Origin: Rehmannia glutinosa
Taxonomy: Eukaryota; Streptophyta; Magnoliopsida; Lamiales; Orobanchaceae
NCBI GenBank assembly: GCA_016081115.2
Contig: JABTTQ020001477.1
Location: 62,001 to 126,000 of the forward strand
Direction of reading: 5' to 3'
Length of the DNA: 64,000 nucleotides
Below the pieces are notes generated by a model that searched no databases, had not been told where the DNA came from, and saw nothing but the letters and a program-made list of their open reading frames with translations. The position numbers and the translations under genes are program-made. How positions within the stretch are numbered: the stretch's first letter is position 1; every line of letters begins with the position of its first letter. Below, one piece after another: positions 24,261 through 34,800 of this stretch.

Positions 24261-24811
24261 ATGGAGAATGGACTAGTGGTCATCGATTCGTATCTTTTAT
24301 TAGCCATGGCTGTGAACTCCATTCCATCTTGTAATCTTTCCCAAGGTTTATGCTCCTCAAGAAATTCAATTCCCAGTATTAATTGTTCGGGATCTTTCCC
24401 GCAACTCCCGTGATAGTAAGCTCAATTTCTCCTATCTTCAGGCTTCCTTGATACCTTCCAACGATTGGTTATTGGAGATAATATAGAACATCACAAGGAA
24501 AAATATTATCCTTTTGAGTGATGTCGAATATTACTTCAACCTCTCGCCATCATCATACGGACATTTCAGCTCTCCGCTTGTTTTAAAAACATCGGGGATG
24601 CGCCGAATCAGCATCTTGGTCTCCTTTCTTCCCAACGGCTGCTACTCACCATTCTGCCTTGCCGAAAGACATCCTTCTGGCTCAACTCGAGACTCGACTT
24701 TTGTTGAAGATGGTTGATCTTGAATTATCATATCAATCTCCTTAATAGTTGGAGATTCAATGATTTCTCGGTAACACCACCCTGGCAAAGTCCTCAAAGA
24801 TTCTTGGGACT

Positions 24812-25400
24812 TCAATAAATTCCTTTCTCAAGAATACTTGAATGATGGGTATTCGAGAGAGCATAGGAAATCTTGTATGTGATCGAGTAAGGCCTGTTTC
24901 CTTCTTTCATCAAATCGACTCTTTTGAAATCTTGATGAAGGGTTAGGACTCTCAAGTCTCGATCTCCCAAATTGTATGCAATTCTAGGATAGACATTAAA
25001 TGCCAATTTCCCCGCATACAAATTTCTCAGAATCGCTCCAAGGCATGAATCCTTGAGATGCGAGATTCGCTTGTCAAAGATAGCAAGATTGAGAGGCGAA
25101 TCTATTCCTTCTTTAAATGTTGCTTTAATAATTACTCTTATGGCTCGATATGAATCCATGAGAGTGTATTTGCAACTTCTCTTTTAACTTTGCTTTTGAT
25201 CTCTTGTATTTCTCTAATAGGGACCAACCGCATCTCGATCGTGTTCTTGGTGAACTCCATCGGAATGGCCAATTCTCCGGTTGTTACCCCGTGGATAATT
25301 TGGTGTTTTCTATTACGAAAACCAATCTTATCCAAAGCCTTTTCCATCACTCCAATTGTAAATCCATCATAGATTTGAAGCTTTGATCTTCCTTCATAAT
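24812..25400 (-). pseudogene. pararetroviral 30K-type movement protein
   Basis: Two overlapping open pieces (25350-25138 and 25159-24812) encode the conserved core of caulimovirid movement proteins. Visible blocks are FKEGIDSPLNLAIFDKRI, LGAILRNLYAGKLAFNVYPR and SITYKISYALSNTHHS. Family members form tubules through plasmodesmata for cell-to-cell transport. A frameshift lies at about 25140-25160. The gene sits after the coat-protein region and before the protease. Confidence 0.75.
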
Positions 25401-25479
25401 TCTCATAAGAGTCTTATGAGACATCAGTAGTGTGAGAGAGGAATCGACATATCCTCCTCGACCGTTTGTTGAAGAATTT

Positions 25480-27000
25480 CTTCTTCACTCGATTCGAATC
25501 GGATTCATTTCCATCATCGAATAGATCTCTTCTTCATATGCTTTCATCCGAGGGAATATCCTCAAATTGATACACTGTATTAAATCCTCGATAATAGAAA
25601 AGCGACTTCTTCGATTTACGGTGTGGCCTCGAACTATCCGACTCCTCGTTTTTGATTGTCCTGGGAAATCCGTTGAGATATGCCCTCTTGCTCGCATGTC
25701 CAAGCAATTCTGATCTTTGAAACTTTCATTAGCTCGTGTGAGCACGCCTGAAAGTTCTTCTCCCCGAATTCTCACTTTGGTACTTGCTTGATTAGAACCC
25801 GATGATGAGGCTCTACTCCCGCTGTCCGGTCTTTGTCCGATTTATAACCGGGCTTTTTGTTTTGACGAGAACCTTCTAGGTCTCCATGAAGACCGCTTCT
25901 TTTGTTGTTGTTTCCTCGGCGGTATGGATGGCTTTCTCTTCTTCTTCTTGTGCCGCCTGGTTGACCTCCCACAATTTTGTTGGGATATCATTATCCACGC
26001 AACATAGAGGAAGGCGCTTTGTTAATTCCTCTTAATCTCTTGTAATTCTGTGCGGAGTCGCTTGATAGCACCATTCGGATAACTTGGCCTTTAGGAAAGA
26101 CATTTTTCTCGCCCACGTTTCTACTTGACTCCACCCTTGTATTCCCGATAAGCATTTCTCTCCAGGGACTCGGAATTTTGGCAAAGAACATTTAATGCGA
26201 CTTCTTTTTCCTCAATCTTGGATTTCCACCGTATTCGGTGAACAACTTGATATATTCACAATATGACAAATATCTAGTAACTCAAGGTTGTAGAGGGCTT
26301 GTTTATATTTCTTTCTTTTTCATCCTCTAATCCTCGAAATAACCCGTCTTGGATGAATTGGATTTTGAATAGTTTTGCCATACCATCGACAATTCCTTTA
26401 AGTGATTCTCCGATGTGACCGAACTTTTCGTACTAGCATCGGTCATATCCCTGCAATCTTCACCGATCCTTCAAGACTCATTTCAAGGAGTAAAATGAAT
26501 GAATCCTTTGTAAGATCGAGGTTCTTTGAAATTCTCATAGTCAAGCCCATTCATCAATGAGGACTTCTCTATTTTTAAAATGCAGGATGTCAGATTTAAC
26601 ATCAACCCATACGGATGTATTGGGTCGAGGTGCGATCTTCCATAAGGCGTCGATAAACATTCGCCTTCCTTAGGTAGGTTGTGCCGGTTCCCTGCAAAGA
26701 GGTTTCGACCTCCTGTCCCTGAAAGTGGATCACTCCCTCGTCGTGAAATCCCCGACATGTGGCATCCTCTCGCCCCAAGCTCCATGATGTGAACCCGCAC
26801 TTTCTTCGACGTTAGGATTAAGCGGTGGCGGTGGTGGAGGAATTGGTCTACCTTGTGGGTCATAGGTAACCAAAGCCGATTCTCACTGCGTTCATCTTTA
26901 AATCTACAATTCCTAATCCCATGAAGGATTCTTGCACAGTCGTGTAGATCTTTAAGATTCATCTTTTCCATATCCATCCTTTTAATTTTTGATGGATTTT
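25480..27000 (-). pseudogene. pararetroviral coat-protein region with decayed zinc knuckle
   Basis: Broken frames encode a long region that becomes very basic (RRGNNNKRSGLHGDLEGS). It then reaches a decayed CCHC knuckle near 25705-25660, where CX2CX4H spacing is visible across a one-base frameshift and the last ligand position is Phe. An acidic tail (DIPSDE) follows. Basic stretch, knuckle and acidic tail in that order mark the C-terminus of caulimovirid coat proteins. The N-terminal limit is uncertain. Confidence 0.5.
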
Positions 27001-27685
27001 CCTTTGATTAAACGAATGAGCTTCTCCTCATCTCGTCATCTTTCGTATAACCGGTTGGTTTCCCCTTTTGGTGTAAATAGGTACCGAATCCCAAAATCAA
27101 TATGTTTCCTTCCTCCTGAGGATGAACTTGGCCTGTCCTCCAGGTTCTTGACTCGTTTCGAATATCATGAAGGAGTTCAAAGTTTCTTTCGATATTTCAC
27201 CATCGTCTCCATCAGTTCGATCGATGAACTTGTCTTTGGTAAATGAATATGGCGGTTGCCATAATTCTACAATCTTCGGATTTCTCTAAGATCTTGGAGA
27301 TCTTAGATTTGTCTGGAAGTATCTCGTTCCACTCGGTACTCCATCGGAATCATTGTTTCGATGGGAATTTTCATGAACCGTTTCTTGAAGGTTCATCAAG
27401 TGAACATATAAGTGCAGTTAAGCATCCGGAATCGCTTATAATATTTCGCATTTTGCATTGCCGCTTTTAAGGTTTCCCGTCGGCTCCGCATTCCTTTTCT
27501 TCATGTTGGTATTCCCCGATATGAAACCAGTCAGTGTTCTTGTGCATACATCGTCAATATTTGACGATATGTCTGTAAAGGGTACATCTCGGACATCGGT
27601 CCGGATCCATAATCTCGGAGTAATTTCTCTCGCCAATTGTTAATTACATAAATATAATAAATTTAACTAAAAGTTCTTAATAAAC

Positions 27686-27699
27686 CTGGCTCGATACCA
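27686..27699 (-). other. pararetroviral primer-binding site (decayed)
   Basis: The minus strand reads TGGTATCGAGCCAG, one base short of the TGGTATCAGAGCC core complementary to initiator tRNA-Met, which caulimovirids use to prime minus-strand DNA. It lies upstream of all viral genes, as expected. The short relative at 35292-35956 keeps the intact form. Confidence 0.7.
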
Positions 27700-28130
27700 T
27701 TTTCGAGGATCGCAAGACCTTTGGGAGTAATCAAAGAAAATGCAATGAAATTTATCGTCCAGGTTGCAAAGTGTAACAATTTTAAAGTTTAGAGTGTAAA
27801 CTACAAACCAACTTTCCTGAAACCAGGGGTAAAACCGTAATTTTATGCAAAGTGTAAAATTTTGTAAAGTTTAGGTTGCAATCAGTAACTTTTCAAAGTT
27901 CGGGTTGCAAAGTGTAAAAACCCGTATAGTTTGGGTTGATTAAAAACGTTATCCCATCATTGTATAATGAATTTCAAATCCTTCGAAGCTAATTTTTGAG
28001 TTATTTTAGAGGATTTGAAATCCTTATTATTTGGAGTCATTTGATGAAATCTTTCTTATTTGGAGTCGTTTGAAATCTTTTCCTCAAATCCTCTCCATAA
28101 ATCTAAATTCTCCATCTAAATACGGCCTTA

Positions 28131-28715
28131 AAGGAATTGAAAGATTCAAGATTCAAACTATGATCAATAGCATAGACAAGAGGGGGTCAACCTAATCCCA
28201 ACCTTTACTTTTTTTATTTGTTCACTTAAATTTTATTAATAAATAAATAAAATTAGGTTATAATTTATATACTTTTTATAATGAGTTTTTTTTATTCGGT
28301 CGATTGTATTTTCGTATTAATCAGATGAATATCCCTGCAAATGAAGGATGTTATCCGAACTAATTACTGATTATTAGGCATGCCAATCTTTTTCATCCAC
28401 AAAGAAAATACAAACAAAAAGTAAATCCGCTCAAAAAAGACACAACAGACAAACCCCAGAAAAAAATGGGGAGAAAGACAGGCCAATTTTCTTGTCCCAC
28501 CACATCTAGAAATCCTTGACTTTTTCTCCCCAAAACCCAAAAAATCAAATTAAAAATTTAAAATAAAGATGAGCCACACCAATAAAACACTTTGTTGTCA
28601 TTAAAAGGAAAGTGACAATGGACCCTACACATATTCATCACAATCCCACCCACAAAACCCTCAAATCCCCCAAAATTTCCCACTCAAATTAATAATCTCT
28701 CCTCCAAAAAAAAAC
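28131..28715. promoter_or_regulatory. upstream region of the unknown two-exon gene
   Basis: It contains the probable promoter and 5' leader of the gene starting at 28716. Pyrimidine-rich and A-rich stretches are present close to the start, but no TATA box could be fixed. Confidence 0.35.
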
Positions 28716-30782
28716 ATGTTTGATCCAAGAACTCAATATGATCATAGATTGGCTCAAAATAACAAGAATTGTGTCAATTTTTCTGGTGATGAAGAAACAG
28801 TCCAATTTAGGCCAAATAATCATCAAGAATCAATGGAAAATGATGATGATTCTGGTGTTTGTTCACCACCTCTCTGGAAGAGCAGCCCAAGCCCGAGCCC
28901 GAGCCCATCACAGCCTCTCCTCAGCTACAAATCTTTATCACCAAATTCAAGAGCACAAGCAATTGCTAGAGGGCAAAGGGAGTTAATGGAAATGGTGAAA
29001 AACATGCCAGAATCATCATATGAACTTTCTTTGAAAGATCTTGTTGAGCATCACAAGATGGAAATTATTCAACCCCCTCAACTGGAAATATTGAATGTAA
29101 TTAATGGTAAAAATCAAATTTTGCAGCAAAGGGGTGTGGTGAAAGTGAAAAGGCAAGAAAGTAAGAGTAGTGACAAGAATATGATGAGAAATGGGAGTTT
29201 TCAGAATAAGGGGTTGTTTCTAAAGATGGGGTTTCCATTTTCTTTCTACTCCAAGAAAAAGAACAAGTTTGGCAGTAGCAATTCTAGTGGGAAAGTTTCT
29301 CCAAAGATTGATCAGGTGGTAAAGGGTGGTGGTGGTGAAAGGGATTGGTGGAAGAAAAAATTTACTGGCTCTAGTGATAGTGATAGTAGCAGAACTAGTA
29401 TTAATAGTGGCAGCACCGAGAGCACCGCCGGTGGCAGCAGTAGCTGCCGAAGCTATAGCGGCGCCCAAAGGTATGTCCAAAACTGGTATTTCTCTTTAAT
29501 CTTTTCTTTAAAAAAATAGAATTATGGGTTCTGATAAATTTTTAATAAAGTACAGTGTTGTAAAAATCGGCATATTCTGAGGCAATTTTATCCAAAATTG
29601 GTGAAAAAATGGCATGAGCCAAAAATCGGGCTTAAGTGCTCGCTTAGGCGGCCAAAAATCGGCACTTCATTGTATCTCGACTAGCATCTAGCGATTTCTG
29701 CAACTATAAAGGATTTGAATTGTTGTGAACCTAAGTAATGATGAGTATTATCTAGTCTTAGATTTATTATGTTGGTTTACAGACCATATAGTTCATGAAG
29801 TATAAGTGGATCTTGAATCTTGGAAACTCTGCATAATATATAATATACACAAAATCCTGAAATCTAGGCAGCACAGAAACAAAGGTGAAATGGTGTTTAA
29901 CAAAAGCAGAGTTTGCCTGCATATTAAGGAATATGGTTATATCTAAAATGAGATTTAAGATTCATCTGTCAATTTTTCACTGCTGAAAGAAAGTAGCAAT
30001 CTGCCAACTTCTGATCAGGACAAGTATCTCATGGAGAACTAAGAAATTAGAACTCTAAGTAAGTTACAAAAACTACTCCCGAGGTTTAATCTAATTACAA
30101 AAAAGTTTAGTTATCCTTCCAATCTTAAGGTATTACAAACACCACCTTGATATTTGTATTTTCTTAAAAAATCCTCCCTCGATAGGCGTAATTTGTAAAA
30201 TAGAAATAAATATCAATGGGGAATTTCATAGTTGGGTTTTTTTTTTAAATACACTAAACACAAGGGTTTAAGATTCATCTGTCAAAAGTTCACTGCTAGG
30301 AGAAAGTAGCAATCTGCTCACTTCTCATCAGGGCAAATATTTCGTGAGAAACTAAGAAAATTGAACTTTGGTTTTAGTTACAAAAACTATCCTCAAGGTT
30401 TAATCTAACTACAAAAAAGTCCAATTATCTTTCAATATTGCAAATTCCTCAAGGTGTTAGAAATACCCACTTGAGGTCTTAACAAGTACCCCCTCAATGG
30501 GTGCAGTTTGTAAATAAAACAAATATCAAGAGGATATATGTAGTCTTGAAAGATAATTGTTTTTTTTTTTTTAATTATACTGAACCTCAAGTGTATTTTT
30601 TGTAACTTTCATCTTTTCCTTAGCAGATGATATAATCAAAGGATCACTTGATTCTGAGATTCTATTCATGTAAAAAAAGTGACATAAAAAAAATTTTGAT
30701 TTTAAAGATTAGAACCAGTGGTAATCAAACAGTCTTGGATTTCAATTGCAGGAAAAAACATGCGTTCCTAAGTGGTTGCTGA
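28716..30782 (+). CDS. plant protein of unknown function with conserved RAQAIARGQRELMEMV motif
   Basis: Exon 1 (28716-29470) ends at AAAG|GTATGT and exon 2 (30752-30782) follows TTGCAG, giving 261 residues that end in KKHAFLSGC. The protein has a Ser-Pro repeat (SPSPSPSPSQP, about residues 56-66), then the motif RAQAIARGQRELMEMV (about 79-94) and SSYELSLKDLVE (about 100-111). Basic and Ser-rich tracts with poly-Gly and poly-Ser runs follow. The central motif looks like that of small uncharacterised plant proteins, but I do not know a function. There is no signal peptide or membrane segment. The ATG at 28716 is the first in frame after a stop-rich leader. Intron 1 holds repeats, and a poly(A)-like AATAAAATAC lies near 31079. 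Confidence 0.75.
29552..29712. mobile_element. decayed relative of the CGCCTAGG hAT-type MITE
   Basis: It begins CAGTGTTGTAAAAATCGGCA and contains TTAGGCGGCCAAAAATCGG and CTAGCGATTTCTG, matching the terminal motifs of the MITE at 385-643. The target duplication could not be confirmed. It lies in the intron of the two-exon gene. Confidence 0.45.
29954..30600. repeat. 313-bp tandem duplication including Mutator-type MITE copies
   Basis: The segment starting TTTAAGATTCATCTGTCAA at 29954 recurs at 30267. Both copies run through CACTGCT, AGAAAGTAGCAATCTGC and an AACTAAGAAA stretch into a Mutator-type MITE (about 30060-30250 and 30370-30610). The duplication therefore happened after the MITE inserted. 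Confidence 0.65.
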
Positions 30783-31812
30783 GCATTTTTCCAATCGAGA
30801 AGCAGCAAATCTGTTGAGTAGACAAAGTCGCTTTTGCCTATGGGGATGGATATGTCTATACTCGTTGTAAAAACCTCTGCAGACAGACTTTAGATATATA
30901 GCAGAATGCCTGAAGAAATATATCTGAGCGAAGCATTGTACATTTGTTTATTGTTATCGGCAATTCTTTTCTTATTTAACCTTTTGATTCACAAGGGGAC
31001 TCTGAACCTTCCATTTATTTTGAATATCATCTGAATGTAGTTAGTAGTGTTTTTTCCCTTGACAAAGAATGTGTTTTCAATAAAATACAGAAAAACTGCA
31101 ACATCAATGTACAAATACACTTATCTCTTCAACATAAAATCATTCTAAACAAACAGGAAGGCAGAGAAAAAAGCTCACAAAGAGCATTGATCCGTCTTAA
31201 ATGGCAATGGATCTCCACAAAGTGACTATTTACACGACCAATAGAGAAGTGGATGGGACGACCATGAATTCAAATTGTCCTAATCCAAATTCATCTTAGT
31301 CAGCCAAATAATCTTCATGTGATATGATTAAACACTCCCACAAGAGAGGGAAAATGAAAACTTGTACTCCCAAAAGGGACTATTGACTCGTCTTCTACTG
31401 GAGTAACATAAACTTGAAGTATAAGTACCAACAGAAACAGAAATTACTATAACCTTGACTCTGTGGCAGTTGAAAACAATCAACAAAAATGTGTTCTTTC
31501 TTTTTTTTTCCTCCTTTGTGTGGGGGTAAGCGGGGCTAGCCCGTTTAACATCTCTTAGCGCATATAAATACAAATCTATATCATCACCAGTTTTACCAGG
31601 TAAAAAGTTGTAGCACCTGCTAGTGCTTCGTCCATATAAACCTAAAAATGGATAAAAGGGACGAAAACACCGTGTACACTCAAAATATAACTGCTAGCAG
31701 AAAGTTCTGTCCAAAATTTATAGATTGCCGTTACACAGCAAAATTGCTCCAAACTAGAAAAACACAAGACTCATTCTAGGCTACTTACACAAACGAAGCT
31801 CTCTAGTCTACC

Positions 31813-34800
31813 TCAGCGATACTTCTTGGCTTTTGCCAGCTTTTTCTTTTTCTTCTTCACGGCTTTCGGAACTTTACTTTTCCGAGCCTCCCTTTTTTCT
31901 TCTTTAACTTTCTTCTTGTTCTCTTTCCTCGCTGCTTTCCTGTCTGCTGGTGTTTGCTTCTCACTTTCAGACAACGAATCCTCCTCGTCTGAGTCACTAG
32001 CGTCATCGTCACTTTCCTCCGATTCTTCAGTTTCTGATTCGCCATCTGGCAAGCCAGGAGACTTAGCGGTTTCAAAAGTGTTCTCTTTTATCGGTTTGCC
32101 ATTGCACGGGTGCTGCTCGTTTTCTGGTTGAGAAGAATTTGACATCGAAAGGGCTTTCTTGAGACCTGTAATAGTTTGATAGTACATGTCTCCAGTGTCC
32201 TTCCCACTTATGATACGTTGCACATCTTCCTCGGCGTTTTTTACGTTATCTAAAGTCTTCGGAATGTATGACTAGATGGAGAAGTTAAAAAATATTTATC
32301 GTGTTAGACATGCTAGTTCACATTTTTTAGATAAGAATTCACATAGGGCGTATTTAGTTGGGTTGATTGCAAAAATTACTCCTGAGGACCTACGGTTTAG
32401 CCTAATTACAAGAAAATCCAGTTATCTTTCAAAATTACAAGTACCCCCTTGACATTTGTTTCCCCTGTACAAATTGCATCCTGAAGCCATTTATAGGTAA
32501 ATACAAACCTGAAGGGGGGTGTTACAGTGTTTGTAACACTTAAGGGGGTATTTGCAATTTTGATAGATAATTGGAATTTTGCAATTAGGCTAAATCTCAG
32601 GGGTAGTTTTTGTAACTATCCCTATTTAATTTTTGGACGTCAGGGGGTCATTACAACATAAATCAGGCTACAATGCAAGAAAACACATATAGCTTCTGCA
32701 AAGACAAACCCTTATGTCTATTAATCACATGAAACTATTTTGTGTAAATTTAGAATATTTATTAGCACAAAAAATTCTGCATCATTTAAATGTTCTATCG
32801 AGGAATAATATAATAAATAGTTATAACAAATTTAATTTAAGCTTAACTCAACTCAAAGTTAAACTAGTTATTGACAAGTCAAACTGTGTTGACTTTCCAC
32901 AACATACATCAGCACAAAAACTCGACAAAGTATCGTGTTTTTGCAGGTTATAAGATTCTGGCAGTCATTAAAAATAAAAATTCATCTTAAGGGTAATAAT
33001 AGGATAGAGTATGTCTGAAAGAAAATAATGTACATAAGATTTACAAACCTGCACAAATACAGAATCTGCAATTTCTTCCTCCGCTGAGATCACATCACCT
33101 CTAGCCATAATTTTCCGTTGCGCCTGTGAAGAAATTCATAAAAAGTAGAACAAAGATCTCGCAAGTAATAAAAAGATGCAATTTTCAGATTGTATGCCTA
33201 GGATGGATCGATACATGTAAATTTTTCATACCTCTTCCAGATAACTGTCCACTGAATCATCATCAATAGTAGGGTCCACTATAAAATCAAACAATTCCCG
33301 TATTGTCATAGCAGCTATCCCATGTTTCCTGAAAAAATCCTGCATCGAAGTGAAAGGAAAAACCATAAGCCGTTTTCCTTCACATAAAGTAACTCAACGG
33401 TACCATGCAAGAGAAAAAGACAAGATTGCAGAAAGGGTTACTTACAAAATTACCCCTGAGGTTTAGCTTAATTACAAAAAAAAAAAAAAACAGTTACCTT
33501 TCAAAATTACAAATATCCCCATTACATTTGTTTTTGGCTTACAAAATCACACCCTCAAGAGGACGAGGGGTGTATTTGTTAGGTAAATACAACCTTCAAG
33601 GAGGTATTTGTAATTTTGAAAGATAACTGGATTTTTTTGTAATTAGACTAAACCTCAGGGGTAGTTTTTGTAATTATCCCTGGCAGGAAATACTTACAGA
33701 AACATGATTTTTTGTAATTAGACTAAACCTCAGGGGTAGTTTTTGTAATTATCCCTTGCAGGAAATACTTACAGAAACATGAATACAATCCTCTCGAAGG
33801 AAATCAAGGGCATGAGGATGATCGAGATCGACTGCTTGTGAAACATCAATTATGTACAAGTGACCCTGCATAATACTAGAAATCACTATTCTATGCTCGG
33901 AATGCCATAATTCAAAACTAGGGAAATAAAAGCTCACCTCATAATAAAGTATGTTATACTCGCTGAGATCTCCGTGCACTAGCTTGCATTTTTTATATAA
34001 TGTTCGCATTGCAATAATCATCTGGCACGGAGAACAAAAGGCAGCTTTAGCTTTTTCCATAAGTGTTTCAGGAAGGGAGCTTAAAGATTGTAATATACAT
34101 TTGAAGAAATACCACACAAAACGACTATCTTTTATTTAAACATCAAAGTAGTTTGTCAGTGTAACACTGCCAATCAAGATAATAAAACTAAATTCCAAAC
34201 TCACCTCGACATAGCTTTCGCGTAACTTATCATGAGATAAATCAGCATCTTTGAGCCGAGGAGCAGCCCATCCTGCCTTGCCTGTGTAGAAGAATTAACA
34301 TCACCTTTAGTGTATGCAAGTAAACATTTTTCCATATCACTACTCTCTGACATTATTACAGTAAACTCACACACACACATTGCACAAACGCACACACACT
34401 ACACAAGCACATTTACTCTCTCCCTCTCTCACACACACTGCACACAAACATACTCTCTCTCTCTCTCTCACACACATACCATGTTTCACTCTCTCACTCA
34501 CACATTCACACATAATAAAGTTTATAAATTTCATATTTTTATTAGTGTATAAATTATAATTATTTCCAAAAATAATTAGATTATAACTTTTATTTTTATT
34601 TATTAAATACCAATTAAGAAAATGGTTAAAGCTTTTAAATTTTTTAATCAAAATTTTACAACAGCCCTCAACCAATCTGAATGAGTAGCTGTTTGTTAAT
34701 TGTAGGTTGTATAATGAGTGACCACCAATTACACACAACTGTCAGAGCATAATTATAAAAGATGAGTGGAATCATTAGTATATTTTATCTAAGAAAACCC

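Larger units (their letters stand above)
19729..27955. mobile_element. Mutator-type TIR element carrying a decayed pararetrovirus genome
   Basis: A perfect 9-bp direct repeat ATCATTGTA (19720-19728 and 27956-27964) flanks an 8,227-bp insertion. Its ends GAGATAATTATTTTTAACCA and, reversed, GGGATAACGTTTTTAATCAA form inverted repeats. The similarity continues inward for roughly 150-200 bp with TTTACACTTTGCAACC-like motifs. The interior from about 20230 to 27700 is caulimovirid-like DNA on the minus strand: primer-binding site, coat-protein region, movement protein, protease-RT-RNase H, a further region, promoter and poly(A) signal. No transposase gene is present. A short relative with the same ends and flanking arms lies at 35292-35956. 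The viral part is richer in CpG than its surroundings. Confidence 0.8.
19648..28127. mobile_element. Harbinger-like MITE split by the virus-carrying Mutator-type element
   Basis: The left end GACTCCATTTAGATTGATGA and the right end, reversed, GGCCGTATTTAGATGGAGAA form an inverted repeat. TTA flanks both (19645-19647 and 28128-28130). The MITE body is 19648-19728 plus 27956-28127, rich in GGATTTGAAATCC motifs. Everything between is the later insertion. TTA duplications and a GGCC-like terminus suggest PIF/Harbinger. Confidence 0.65.

Noticed and set aside
31826..32131. Plus-strand open frame rich in Phe and Ser
   Set aside because: It is antisense to the acidic and Lys-rich C-terminal exon of RIO1.
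34310..34738. Open frames with His/Thr or Cys/Val repeats
   Set aside because: They translate a CA/CT microsatellite in a RIO1 intron.
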